Assembly (NCBI GenBank): GCA_020205615.1
Contig: CM035153.1
Span: forward strand, 93,462,792-93,526,791
Direction: 5' to 3'
Origin: Panax quinquefolius
Lineage: Eukaryota; Streptophyta; Magnoliopsida; Apiales; Araliaceae
Length of the DNA: 64,000 nucleotides
The notes under the pieces are model-generated. The model did not search any database. It was not told the DNA's origin and saw nothing but the letters and a program-made list of their open reading frames with translations. The position numbers and the translations under genes are program-made. This document shows, piece by piece, positions 10,293 to 21,553 of the stretch. The first letter of the stretch is position 1. Each line of letters opens with the position of its first letter.

Positions 10293-11972
10293 TGATAAGT
10301 GGTATTTTTACCTACTTATTGCATACCAATTCATGCGAATTGTGTCCATCTCGAGTACATTTTATTGTGTTTTACTTGTATTTCATGTTATTTAGCATTG
10401 TATTTACTTAGAACTCCTTTTGGTGAATAAGTGCAGGAATCGGCTTAATTTTGGTGGAATTATATGCTAACTGATGCGTGAAGGCGAGTCACAAACGAGG
10501 ATGTGCATGGCATAGAGGTACAATGAAGCATGGAGGTGCAATTGAGAAAGGAGATCAAGCAATGAAAGAACAAATAGCAACAGGTGCATAACAGAATCAA
10601 ATCTAGAGCGTAACTCAGTAGAGTGAAAGCGTGCGGCAAATGCCGCCGACGAATAACTGGGAGCGCTACCGCCGCTGAAAATTCGACCAGAACACTCTTG
10701 ACTTACTACAAGTTCTTGTGACCGCGATGTAGGAGGGCACACTCGCGTGAGAGGCTAGCTGGACAAGGGCAGACTTTCTGTAAGTCTCGCGGCCGCGAGA
10801 CGGATAGGCTATCGAGACGCGCGGTCGCACACGATGCTGATGCTTTGTAATTTTGTTTTAATTTTAATTCTTAATTAAATGATGTGTAATTGGTTTTAAA
10901 CGATTCTGACTGGTGTCAGACGTACACTTAATAACTTTTAGCATATTTTCATCATAGAAACTAGGGTTTACACCTTAGGAGAGATTCCAACGTAGAACGA
11001 AGCCAAAATGTCTATTTCTCTACTTCTTCTTGGGATTCTCTGTCATCGAGGATTTTTATTATTGTTTATTGGATTTCTTTGACGATATAACCGTTGAGCA
11101 TTGGTTTCTATTTAGCAATTGGGTTTGATCGTTCTATCTTTCTTATTTCAATTATTTGCTTATTGATAATGTTTAGCGTTGATCCCATAATGGCTTTTGG
11201 TTCAGTCATGAACTAAACTCCATTATGGGATTCTAACGGATTTTAATATGTTATTTGGTAGTACACTTAAATGTTAGGATTGTTTTGCATATCATATGGA
11301 ATAACTGTCACGATTGTTTTACATGCATGAATGCCTGATCACCATTCGTCTTAGTACTCATATGGAATTGACAATGAACATGCGATTATGGATTGTAATC
11401 ATGATAGCATGCGAATATGGGGCTGTTTTATATGGTTTGCGTATTTTGTGAACTAGATAGACATTTATTGTTTCACCGTATGAGCTAGAGTAAGGGCTTG
11501 AGCTTAAAATCAATATAATTGCAATTTCACATATACATATAGTGATGTTGGTTGTATTGGTGATTACATAGAGTCTAACATCTGTAGATGTTGTATAAAT
11601 AGGTTATAGTGCATTGAAAAATGGTTATAACTCTATTCGTGCTCTTGGCTATTTTCCTATGATATGTGAACACTTCTTGCATGATAGTGGCGATTAGATG
11701 AAATATTAAATGAAGTTAGGATCCCATTATTTCCAAATTATATTTATTTCATTATTATCCTTATTTTTAGTTGGTAATCATAACTAGTTTAATTCAACAA
11801 TTTTAGTCAATAGTCTAAGCATATAAATAAGGTTAGTTAATTGATGCATGATAGTATAAATTTAACAACTTTCTCTGTGGGATCGATTCTCTACTTACTC
11901 TGTATTACTTGTTGACCCGTGTATGCTTGCATGAGTTAGAGCTCTTTTATAAGAACTATAATAGAGGCAACA
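10293..11972 (+). repeat. Element B 5' LTR
   Basis: It starts TGATAAGTGG and ends GGCAACA. It contains an 18-bp perfect palindrome at 10784-10801, a GC-rich segment (10610-10830) inside otherwise AT-rich DNA, and a possible TATA box TATAAATA at 11822-11829, about 145 bp before the end. Its first bases can fold into a hairpin. Confidence 0.95.
10784..10801. repeat. 18-bp perfect palindrome in B's 5' LTR
   Basis: GTCTCGCGGCCGCGAGAC equals its own reverse complement. The identical palindrome is kept at 20361-20378 in the other LTR, although the DNA just upstream has diverged strongly. Confidence 0.9.
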
Positions 11973-11978
11973 AGTTTT

Positions 11979-11996
11979 TGGCGCCGTTGCCGGGGA
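11979..11996 (+). promoter_or_regulatory. Primer-binding site of element B
   Basis: TGGCGCCGTTGCCGGGGA, six bases after the LTR end. This is the sequence commonly seen in Athila elements and attributed to an Asp-tRNA primer. Confidence 0.9.
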
Positions 11997-12116
11997 AAGG
12001 CGTTAATTTAGATAATTATCATCAGTTTAAAGCTAAATTGTATGACTTAGACAAATCTGTTCGTTTCTTATTTATATTTCTGTTTCATTTTTGGTTGCAA
12101 GTACTTATAGATTTTT

Positions 12117-13260
12117 ATGCACACAAGATCCTCTAATTCCGTACTAACACCAGCGCAGGATAACATAAACAGAAAAGGTTGGAAGGCGAGTGTGCGGAGA
12201 AATTTGCAAGCATAGTTAGAGAGCACTACAGTCAGTATGGCGGAAGAACCGAGAATAGAGCACAGAGAAGAGCATCGGACTCTAAAGGAGTATTCCATGC
12301 CAAACATAAATGGAATACAGTCTAGCATAGTCAGACCGGTGATAGCAGCCAACACCTTTGAAATCAAACTTGGCACTATTCAAATGGTGCAGAACTCAGT
12401 TCAGTTTGGGGGTGCTGCTACAGATGATCCGAATGAACACCTACTGAGCTTCATTGAAATTTGTGATACATTCAGATACAACGGTGTGACGGAGGATGCC
12501 ATAAGACTATGGCTATTCCCATTTTCATTGAGGGATAAGGCTAGAAGTTGGCTACATTCCTTGTCGTCAGGGTCAATCACTACATGGGAGGATTTAGCAT
12601 AGAAATTCTTAGCTAAATTCTTCCCAATGGCCAAGACTGCAAAGATGAGGACGACTATCTCTCAGTTTGAGCAACAATAGGGAGAGTCCTTATATGAGGC
12701 ATGGGAGCGATACAAAGAGATGCTCAGAAAATGTCAGCATCACGGTATGCCACAGTCATCACAACCGCAGTTTACACCAAAACCATCATTTCCACTAGGA
12801 TTTTCTCAACAGCAACAACATCATACTCTAGCTACACCACAGCCAGAGAAGAAATCAAAGATGGAGGAGATGATGTTGAAATAAATGGCAAACACTGAAG
12901 TCATGATCAAAAGCCAAGTAGTGGCTATCAAGAATGGCGAACATGCTTAACAATAGGCCCCAAGGTTCATTGGCGAGTAACACAAAGACAAATCCTAGAA
13001 GAGACGGGAAGGAGGAGTGTCAAGAAATTACATTGAGATCTAGGAAAGACTTAACAGACACAACTGCAAGTTCTTGCGCTACCGCTGAAGTACAGGGACA
13101 TCGCGATAACGTGCCGCCACGAGGCGTAATGGATGGTGATGAAGAAAAGTTAAAAAAATCGAGGTTCAAGAGGAAAGAAAGAATAAAGCGAGTTCGTAAG
13201 AGAAGGTTCAGAGTCCAGTACAACCAATGCACCCTCAAGTACCATATCCGCAGAGGTTAG
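12117..13260 (+). pseudogene. Element B gag
   Basis: Capsid protein. The frame from the ATG at 12117 (MHTRSSNSV) has a TAG at 12213, reopens through 12237-12602 and stops again at 12600 (TAG). The Athila gag core is clear: 'EYSMPNINGIQ', 'FEIKLGTIQMVQN', 'LWLFPFSLRDKARSWLHSL', 'GSITTWEDLA', then after the stop 'KFLAKFFPMAKTAKMR' and 'YEAWERYKEMLRKCQHHG'. Right after this the sequence jumps to a Pro/Gln-rich tail ('PQFTPKPSFPLGF'), so the usual stretch with the zinc knuckle seems to be deleted. After a frameshift the C-terminal 'MANMLNNRPQGSLASN' and 'ITLRSRKDL' follow (12934-13260). The ATG at 12117 is preferred over 12237 because it keeps 40 more in-frame codons in a typical position after the primer site. 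Confidence 0.85.
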
Positions 13261-13301
13261 TTAAGCAGAAAGAAGACAAATAGTTCAGTAAGTTTCTGGA
13301 G

Positions 13302-14051
13302 GTGTTCAAGAAGCTGCAGATCAACATACCTTTCGCCGAGGCATTGGAACAAATGCCGAGCTACACAAAGTTTATGAAAGGTATATTGTCAAGGAAGAGG
13401 AGACTAGATGAGTTTGAAATAGTAGCCTTGACAAAGGAATGCAGTGCAGTGCTCCAACGCAAATTACCTCCAAAGCTGAAAGATCCAGGCAGCTTCACAA
13501 TTCCGTGCACAAACGGGAAGATGAACTTTAGCAAGTGTCTATGTGATCTCGGGGCAAGTATAAACTTGATTCCCATGTCAGTGTTCAATCAGTTGGGACT
13601 ATCGGCTCCAAGGCCGAGAAACATTTCATTACAGCTAGCTGACAGATCAATCACATATCCACGGGGAATTATTGAAGATGTGTTAGACAAGGTGGATAAG
13701 TTCATTTTTCCGGATGACTTTATCATCCTAGATTTCAAAGAGGACAAGAGTATACCGATAATACTAGGGAGACCATTCTTAGCCACAGGCAGGACTTTGA
13801 TAGATGTACAAAAAGGGGAACTCACGATGCGCATTCAGGATCAAGAGGTCATCTTTAATGTCTTCAAGGCCATGAAATTCCCAATAGATGAAGAGGATTG
13901 TTTCTTAATTGATTGGGTGAATCAGCTTCTAAATGATGACATACAGAGTCTAGTGGATTATGAACCTTTGAGGAATATCACTGACGAGAATTCAAATTTG
14001 GAGGATGAGGAATTCGACAAATTTGTGCAATATCTGGATACCACTCCATAA
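13302..14051 (+). pseudogene. Element B protease region
   Basis: A 249-codon open stretch. 'LQINIPFAEALEQMPSYTKF' (residues 5-24) and 'SRKRRLDEFEIV' are the conserved Athila segment before protease. 'CLCDLGASINLIPMSVFNQL' (about residues 80-99) carries the active-site Asp in the D-L-G-A form of this lineage. 'IPIILGRPFLATGRTLIDV' closes the domain. The tail is acidic. It is the best preserved B domain but is out of frame with both gag and reverse transcriptase, so at least two frameshifts separate them. Confidence 0.85.
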
Positions 14052-14140
14052 TTCAGGAGATTTAGACCACATGCAGAGCCATTGACAAAAGCTGGAGAGG
14101 CCTCATTAAAGTTAAAGCATCTCTTGAGACACCGCTAGAC

Positions 14141-15690
14141 TTGGAATTAAAGCCATTCCCAGAACATCTCAAGTATACGTTTTTAAATTTTGATTCAAAA
14201 TTACCTGTGATTATTGCTTCTGCACTAACATCTTGTCAGGAAGAAAAACTGCTACGAGTGCTTCAAGAGTTCAAATTAGCTATTGGATGGACCATAGCAG
14301 ATATCAAAGGGATCAACCCTTCATATTGCATGCACAAGATCCTGATGGAAGATGGTAGCAAGCCGACACTTGAGCAACAAAGGAGGCTTAATCCAATAAT
14401 GAAAGAAGTGGTCAAGAAAGAGGTGCTAAAATAGCTAGATACAGGAATAATTTATCCGATCTCAGATAGCTCATGGGTTAGCCCAATACAGTGTGTTCCG
14501 AAAAAAGGTGGCATGATAGTCATGACTAATGAGAATAATGAGTTAATTCCAACACGAATAGTAACGGGGTGGAGAGTTTACATGGATTACCGTAAGCTCA
14601 ACAAAGCTACGAGGAAAGATCATTTCCCACTCCCATTCATTGATCAGATGTTAGACAGGACAGCAGGGCATGAGTACTATTTCCTTCTGGATGGTTATTC
14701 GGGCTACAATTAAATTATGATAGCTCCAGAAGATCAAGAAAAGACTACTTTCACATGTCCGTACGACACTTTTGCTTTCAGAAGGATGTCTTTCGGGTTG
14801 TGCAATGCTCCAGCCACGTTTCAAAGATGCATGATGGCCATATTTTCAGACATGGTGGAACAAAATGTGGAGGTATTTATGGACAACTTCTCAGTCTTCG
14901 GGGATTCATTTGATCAATGCCTTGAGAATCTAGTTATGTTTTTGAAGAGATGTGTTGAAACGAACTTAGTGCTAAACTGGGAAAAATGTCACTTTATGGT
15001 ACATGAAGGAATCATATTGGGACACAAAGTTTCAAAGATGGGACTTGAGGTGGATAAGGCGCAGATGGAGACTATTGAGCACTTGCCACCACCCACTTCA
15101 GTAAAAGGAGTTCGCAATTTTTTGGGACATGCAGGTTTCTACCGCAGGTTCATTAAGGATTTCTCCAAAATAACTAAACCACTATGCAGTCTATTGGAGA
15201 AGGATGCATAGTTCAGCTTCAATGACGCATGCATGTCAGCATTTGAACACTTGAAGAGAAAACTGATTTCAGCATCAGTGATTACTGAACCAGATTAGAC
15301 TTTGCCGTTTGAATTGATGTACGATGCCAATGATTACGCCGTAGGGGCTGTTTTGGGGCAGCAGAAAGAAAAGATATTTCATGTGATCTATTATGCCAGC
15401 AAGACCCTAACGGATGCACAATTGAACTATACCACCACAGAGAAAGAATTATTGGCAGTAGTATACACATTTGATAAGTTCCTAGCATATCTGATTGGCA
15501 CAAAGGTGATAGTGTATACGGATCACGCGGCGATTCGACATTTAATGGCAAAGGAGAATGCAAAACCTCGGTTGATTAGATGGATTTTATTACTGCAGGA
15601 GTTTGACTTGGAAATCAAGGACAGAAAGGGGACTAAAAACCAAGAGGCGGACCACTTATCTCGACTTAAGAATTCGAAAAGGGAAGTAAA
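14141..15690 (+). pseudogene. Element B reverse transcriptase and RNase H
   Basis: Copies element RNA into DNA. A single frame runs from 14141 through in-frame stops at 14432 (TAG), 14711 (TAA), 15209 (TAG) and 15296 (TAG). Visible blocks: 'GWRVYMDYRKLNKATRKDHF', 'FIDQMLDRTAGHEYYFLLDG', 'CPYDTFAFRRMSFGLCNAPA', and the catalytic box, which reads 'VFMDNFSVFG' instead of V-F-M-D-D. The second catalytic Asp is Asn (codon 14885-14887). The connection has 'NFLGHAGFYRRFIKDFSKI'. RNase H (15302-15690) has '[16 protein letters not shown]', '[12 protein letters not shown]', '[11 protein letters not shown]' and '[10 protein letters not shown]', with D-E-D-D acids present. Confidence 0.9.
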
Positions 15691-17040
15691 TGACAATGTC
15701 ATGATCAATGAATCCTTTCCAGATGAGCAGTTGTTTGTGGTGAAAGGGGAAGTGCCATGGTTTGCAAACTTCGCAAATTATCTGGTAAGTAAGACGGTAC
15801 CTTCTGACTTGGTGGGCTATCAAAAGAAGAAATTCCTACATGAAGTTAAATGGTATATATGGGATGAGCCTTACTTGTTTAAACAGTGTTCTGATCAAGT
15901 GATAAGACGGTGTATTCCATATAGCGAGACCGAGGGGATTTTGCATGAGTGTCATTCTACGGTGTATGGAGGTCACTATGGTGGTGTAAGAACAGCAGCT
16001 AGAGTACTACAAGCGGGATTCTACTGGCCAATAATATTCAAGGATGCATACAATTTTGTCCAGCGGTGTGATAGATGTCAGCGAGTGGGTAACATCTTTA
16101 AAAGAAATGAAATGTCGTTGAATACAATCCTCGAAGTAGAAATTTTTGATGTATGGGGAATTGATTTCATGGGACCTTTCATTTCTTCCTGCGGAAATCT
16201 CTACATCTTGCTCATAGTGGATTACGTTTCAAAATGGGTTGAAGCGGCAGCTCTTCCGACTAATGATGCCAAGGTAGTCCTCAGATTTCTACACAAAAGC
16301 ATTTTCACGAGGTTTGGGACTCCAAGGGCTATCATTAGTCACGAAGGTAGTAATTTTTACAATAGGCAGTTTACAGCCTTGCTGGCTAAGTATGGGGTGA
16401 ATCATCGCATCGCCACAGCTTATCACCCATAAACAAACAGTCAAGCTGAAGTGCCAAATCGAGAAGTAAAAAGAATCGTAGAAAAATTTATGAACCCCAC
16501 AGGAAGGACTGGTCGTTAAAGTTAGATGATGCCGTATGGGCCTATCGAACGACATACAAAACTCCGTTGGGCATGTCACCCTTTCAACTTGTGTATGGCA
16601 AAGCCTGTCACCTCCCTATGGAGCTAGAGCATAAGGCATATTGGGAAAAAAAGAAGCTCAATTTTGAATTGGCATCTACAGGGGAGAAACGGCTTCTTCA
16701 GCTCAATGAGTTAGATGAATTTAGATTACAAGCATATGAGAATTCGAAGTTGTACAAGGAGAAAGTGAAGAAATGGCATGACCGTAAGATCATGGAAAGG
16801 ACATTTGAACCGGGGCAAAGGGTTTTGCTCTATAATTCTAGACTTAAACTTTTTCTTGGAAAGCTAAAATCGCGATGGTCGGGTCCCTTTACAATGAAGA
16901 CTGTCTTTTCGCATGGTGCAATTGAAGTATATGATCATTTCCCGAACAAGCCCTTTAAGGTAAATGGCCAGCGGTTGAAGCATTACTTCGGTGGTGAGGT
17001 GGGCAGACAGAATGTCACCTCAATTCTATCATCGACATGA
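15691..17040 (+). pseudogene. Element B integrase
   Basis: The zinc-binding part shows '[14 protein letters not shown]' and '[10 protein letters not shown]' (HHCC). The catalytic core has 'WGIDFMGPF' (first Asp) and 'AEVPNREVKRIVEKF' (Glu), but the second Asp position reads 'IISHEGSNF', with His where S-D-G-G is usual (codon 16340-16342). A TAA at 16430 interrupts 'AYHP-TNSQAE', and a frameshift follows near 16490. The C-terminal part is open from 16567 to 17040 (157 codons) with 'GMSPFQLVYGKACHLPMELE' and 'LKSRWSGPFTM', the normal end of Athila integrase. The stop TGA at 17038 ends pol. Confidence 0.9.
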
Positions 17041-17642
17041 GACTCCGAGAAAGTCAAGCTAATTAACTATAACTTAGCGGTTGATGGGAGGCAACCCATC
17101 GTTTTCACCTCTAATTTCTTTTCATTTTTTAGGAGAATAATAGTTAGATCAATTCTATTTTTTGGGTAATATATAATATGTTGTACATTCATATCCATGT
17201 AGGTGCTTGCAAGTGTACTCAACATAATTTGTTGTTTGGAAGTTCAGTGTTTGCAGTACAGGAAATGCATCACGCGGCCGCGCATGACACATCATAAGGA
17301 ATCTAGCGGCCGCTTAAATGTCAGTAACATTTTGCATCCTCAAGCGCCCGCGCGCAAAAGCCTCTCCAGAGCCGCGCGCCCACGCATGACGCCAAGCAGT
17401 TCAAATGTTTATGAAGTTTAAAATCTGATCCGTGGTCTATTTGGCTTCTTACGTGACCTATTATAAGCGTATTTCTCTATTCTCCCATAATAAGAAGCCT
17501 CCTCATCACCCATCACAGCTCATACCGTAACCCTCTTCATTGGCCTCAATCTAGGGTTTATTTTGCTGGGTTGTGCACAAGCAAGTTTGGGGGTATTCTC
17601 AGCTGTCGCAGAGCTTCCACATTTTCTACCTAGCATTTGCTC
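17041..17642. other. Element B spacer between pol and third ORF
   Basis: Non-coding. It begins with a piece reading 'AVDGRQPIVFTSNF', a remnant typical after Athila pol. It includes a GC-rich cluster (17271-17395) with GCGGCCGC twice (17276-17283 and 17308-17315) and further GCGCGC runs. An AT-rich stretch with TATTATAAG at about 17460 precedes the third ORF and could hold a splice acceptor or promoter; this is not demonstrable here. Confidence 0.5.
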
Positions 17643-18806
17643 ATGGGTCCAAAAAGAAGACACTCAATCTCCATCTCTTCATCATCCGACTTCTCCTCCA
17701 GTGATTACGACGACGATATCATGGAAAGCAGAAAATTTATCAGCCGGGAAGCTCATCACGATTATTATCACCTCATGACTAAATCATTTGTGAAGGAACG
17801 GGGATTTAAACCCAACAAGAAAGATGGACAACTATGGAATATGCTCCGAGAAATAGGCTGGGTTAGCGTAGCCGCAACGCCTATGCCTATTCCAGTGGGA
17901 GTTGTTCGGGAGTTCTACGCGAATGCAAAGGAGATGGATATGTAAGGAATAACGTTAGTTCGACAAGTGCTAGTGGATTTTTACCCATCAGCCATCAGAG
18001 CGGTGTATGGAATAACTGATACACCACCGACTGGGTCTGAAAATTTGGTCACTGGTGGACATTTGCTAACGGACTTGGACGTAGTGATTTTGGAATTGTG
18101 CATCCCGGGAACCAAATGGAACTATAAGGCCTGGACAACCGAGCCAAAATAATTTCCAGCGTCCGCCTTGAATCGCTATGCCCAAGCATGGCATCTGTTT
18201 ATATGAGCCAAATTAATTCTGTCCACTCACAAGCATGAAGTAACCACGGAGCGAGCAATCATTTTATGGGGTATTATTAAAGGCAAGTATATAGGCATCG
18301 ACCACATCATTCATCAAAACATGCAGCGATATTGGTGGGGGAACATGACTGGGAGTATTCCGCATGCGTCTGTGGCAGCCATACTTTGTATCCAACAGGG
18401 AGTCCCATGGAATGACAAGCAATTTCAAAAAATGAGCCATGACATCACTACAGCCACAATCGCCAAGTTCCAGGACTGGACGGGTGGTGAACCAAACCTG
18501 CGAGGATTGGGGTTTATCATCCATCCCACTTTCCCCGAGCCCTAGCAGCAGCCCCCTCAGCCCGATGAGGCAGGCCCATCCACCCGAGCACATCCTGTTC
18601 CTAGCGATCGACAACTTCAAAGGTTTGAGCGCAAAGTCGACGCCATGTATGACAACTTTGGAACATTTGCTACGGGACTCATAAGGGCCTTGGCCGAAGC
18701 CTTCGCGCAGCAAGGAACAATGCTAAAGTGGCCTCAGTTTGGGATAGTCGTGCCGTATCCACCACCAGATTCACCACTCGAGGAGTATGGCCAAGCCGAT
18801 CATTAG
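17643..18806 (+). pseudogene. Element B third ORF (env position), putative plant transposon protein family
   Basis: A 387-codon frame from ATG 17643 to TAG 18804, interrupted by in-frame stops at 17943 (TAA), 18150 (TAA), about 18204 (TGA) and 18543 (TAG), with no frameshift. It opens with a basic, Ser-rich segment 'MGPKRRHSISISSSS' and an acidic Asp run. Then come 'FVKERGFKPNKKDGQLWNML', 'GWVSVA' and 'VVREFYANAKEMDM', matching the 'F..ERGF', 'GW..' and 'V.EFYAN' motifs of the domain called putative plant transposon protein, often seen in this position. Later parts include 'RYAQAWHLFI', 'ERAIILWGIIKGKYI' and a Pro-rich C-terminal tail. I see no signal peptide or membrane helix, so the env label rests on position only. 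Confidence 0.7.
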
Positions 18807-19877
18807 GGGAGTTTTCTTGTCCCCTTTACCTTCATTCAATGCGGACATTGATTATTTTATGTTTGGGGGTATTGGGGGTAATTGCATAGTAGTATAGATT
18901 CATTTAGTTTTTGCATGTTTAGTTTAAATTTGTGTGTTTATGTGTTAGATACATTTTTGCATAAAATTTGTAATTTTTATTCATTATTGATTGTGTTAGT
19001 ATGTGTTAGTTGCATGTCTCACACAAATTCTTGCTTAATAGAAATTTTTTCCTAGCCAATGATGATAGTGAATTGTGAAGGATTTTAGAGTATGTTGGAT
19101 AACACAGCTTAGTTATAATGTTTTACACGATGAGATTCATGTTGCTATTTAAATGCCTTCGGTATGCACGAATATGTTCACAATCACTTGTAGGTTTTAG
19201 AAGTGTGTGTTGCATTGCTTGATAGAACATGTAGTTGTAAAAAGAGAAATTTGTGGAACATGCATGTAGATTTGAAACATTGACATTCAAACTTTGGGAA
19301 CACATGGGCATGCCTGTTATTGGGACGAGATGGAGCGTAAAATGCACTCGTTTAAATGCAAAGGGGAAGTGAGATGGAGCGTAAAATGCACTCGCTATAA
19401 AAAAAAGAAAAGAGTAAAAGAAAAGAAAGAGAGCAATAAACACTACGGGAAAGTACGATAATTGCCCTCGTGAGTAGAAATAAAGCAATAAGCTCATTGT
19501 TGAACCTTAGTTTGTGTTAATATGTTGGAACAGTTTGTGTTGCATGAGTATACATGAGTCTTGATTTAGACTATAAGTTTCTGTTTGGAGAAATGTAGCA
19601 TAAATATATTCTTTACTTAGATCAAGTTTTTTGTGAACACCACACACACAACATTTTTGTAGCATATATGAATTTATCTTAGTGTATGATGTTATGCCTA
19701 TAGTTTGGTTTAAAATTTTATTCATGGATCCAGATAATTCACTGAGGTAATTTGGGTTGGAATTCTGTTATGGTAGGGATTATGTGAGACTAAGTTGCAT
19801 CATAGAGTAGTTGCATAGTTGCGTAGTTGCATTTTCATTATTCATTAGTATGCATTGTTTGAGGGCAAGCAACAGTT
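18807..19877. other. Element B 3' untranslated region with a short direct repeat
   Basis: Non-coding and AT-rich. It holds a polypurine-like GTTTGGGGGTATTGGGGGTA at about 18862 that mimics the real tract at 19878. A 24-bp sequence beginning GAGATGGAGCGTAAAATGCA is duplicated at 19327-19350 and 19371-19394. No gene is seen. Confidence 0.6.
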
Positions 19878-19893
19878 CAAGTTTGGGGGTATT
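19878..19893 (+). promoter_or_regulatory. Polypurine tract of element B
   Basis: CAAGTTTGGGGGTATT lies immediately before the right LTR. It matches the reverse-complement tract in element D in position and sequence. Confidence 0.75.
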
Positions 19894-21548
19894 TGATAAG
19901 TGGTATTTTTACCTATTTATTGCATACCAATTCATGTGAATTGTGCCCATCTCGAGTACATTTTATTGTGTTTTAGTTGCATTTCATGTTATTTTGCATT
20001 GCATTTACTTAGAACTCCTTTTGGTGAATAAGTGCAGGAATCGACTTAATTTTGGTGCAGTTAGAGGCTAACAGATGCGTGAAGGCGAGTCACAAGTGAG
20101 GATGTGCATGGCATGGAGGTACAATGAAGCATGGAGGTGCAATGGAGCAAGGAGATCAAGCAATGAAAGTTAACAGAAGCAAATCCAGAGCCGTAACACA
20201 GAGAGTGCAAGCCATGTGTCATGCGAGAATAACTGGGGAGCGTCGCGCCACGCGAGAACCCTACCGACACTCTTGACTTCTTCGCAAGTTCTTGCGACCA
20301 TGAGGGTAGGAGCGCACACTCGCGTGAGAGGCTAGCTGGACAAGGGCAGACTTTCTGTAAGTCTCGCGGCCGCGAGACGGATAGGCTATCGAGACGCGCG
20401 GTCGCGTGCTATGTTGATGCTGTATTTTTGTTTTAATTTTAATTCTTAATTAAATGTTGTGTAATTGGTTTGAAACGATTCTGACTGGTGTCAGAGGTAC
20501 ACTTGATAACTTTTAGCATATTTTCATAATAGAAATTAGGGTTTACACCTTGGGAGAGATTCCAACATAGAACGATGCCAAAACATCTATTTCTCTACTT
20601 CTTCTTGGGATTCTCTGTCATCGTGGATGTTTATTATTGTTTATTTGATTTCTATGAGGATTTAACCGTTGAACATTGGTTTCTATTCAGCGATTGGGTT
20701 TGATCGTTCTATCTTTCTTATTTTAATTGTTTGCTTATTGATCATGTTTAGCGTTGATCCCATAATGGCTTTTGGTTCAGTCATAAACTATACTCCATTA
20801 TGGGATTCTAACGGATTTTAATATGTGGTTTGGTTGTACACTTAAATGTTAGGATTGTTTTGCATATCATATGGAATATCTGTCACAATTGTTTTACATG
20901 CATGAATGCCTGATCACCATTCGTCTCAGTACTCGTATGGAATTGACAATGAACATGCGAGTATGGATTATAATCATGATAGCATGCGAATATGGGGTCA
21001 TTGTTGTATGGGTTTGTGATTTTGTGAACCAGATAGACATATACTGTTTCACCGTATGAGCTAGAGTAAGGGCTTGAGCTTAAAATCAAAATAATTGCAA
21101 TTTTACATAGACATATAGTGATGTTGGTAGTATTGGTGATTACATAGAGTCTAACATCTGTAGATGTTGTGTAAGTAGGTTATAGTGCATTGAAAAATGG
21201 TTATAACTCTATTCGTGCTCTTGGCTATTTTCCTGTGATATGTGAACATTTCTTGCATGATAGTGGCGATTAGATGAAATATTAAATGAAGTTAGGATCC
21301 CATTATTTCAAAATTATATTTATTTCATTATTATCCTTATTTTTAGTTGGTAATCATAATTAGTTTAATTCAACAATTTTAGTCAATAGTCTAAGCATAT
21401 AAATAAGGTGAGTTAATTGATGCATGATAGTTTAAATTTAACAACTTTCTCAATGGGGTCGATACTCTACTTACTCTATATTACTTGTTGACTCGTGTAT
21501 GCTTGCATGAGTTAGAGCTCTTTTATAAGAACTATAAAAGAGGCAACA
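19894..21548 (+). repeat. Element B 3' LTR
   Basis: 1655 bp, TGATAAGTGG..GGCAACA. It aligns with 10293-11972 at about 93% except 20167-20315, which differs greatly from 10565-10735. It keeps the 18-bp palindrome (20361-20378) and TATAAATA at 21398-21405. Confidence 0.95.
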
Positions 21549-21553
21549 GACAC
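21549..21553. repeat. Target-site duplication of element B, right copy (GACAC)
   Basis: Matches 10288-10292. Removing B plus one copy restores A's gag-protease frame across the joint. Confidence 0.95.

Larger units (their letters stand above)
10293..21548 (+). mobile_element. Element B: Athila-lineage Ty3/gypsy retrotransposon, complete in structure, coding broken
   Basis: An 11,256-bp element with LTRs of 1680 and 1655 bp, TG..CA ends and a 5-bp target duplication. Order: LTR, primer site TGGCGCCGTTGCCGGGGA, gag, protease, reverse transcriptase, RNase H, integrase, a third ORF in the env-like position, a long 3' untranslated part, polypurine tract, LTR. The protein signatures ('DLGASINLIP', 'CNAPATFQRCMMAI') and the primer site are those of the Athila lineage. 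Every ORF carries stops or frameshifts. LTR identity is about 93% by eye, except for one divergent patch. Confidence 0.95.

Noticed and set aside
18862..18882. Second polypurine tract in B
   Set aside because: Resembles the true tract but no LTR follows; the LTR start at 19894 is fixed by the other LTR and the target duplication.
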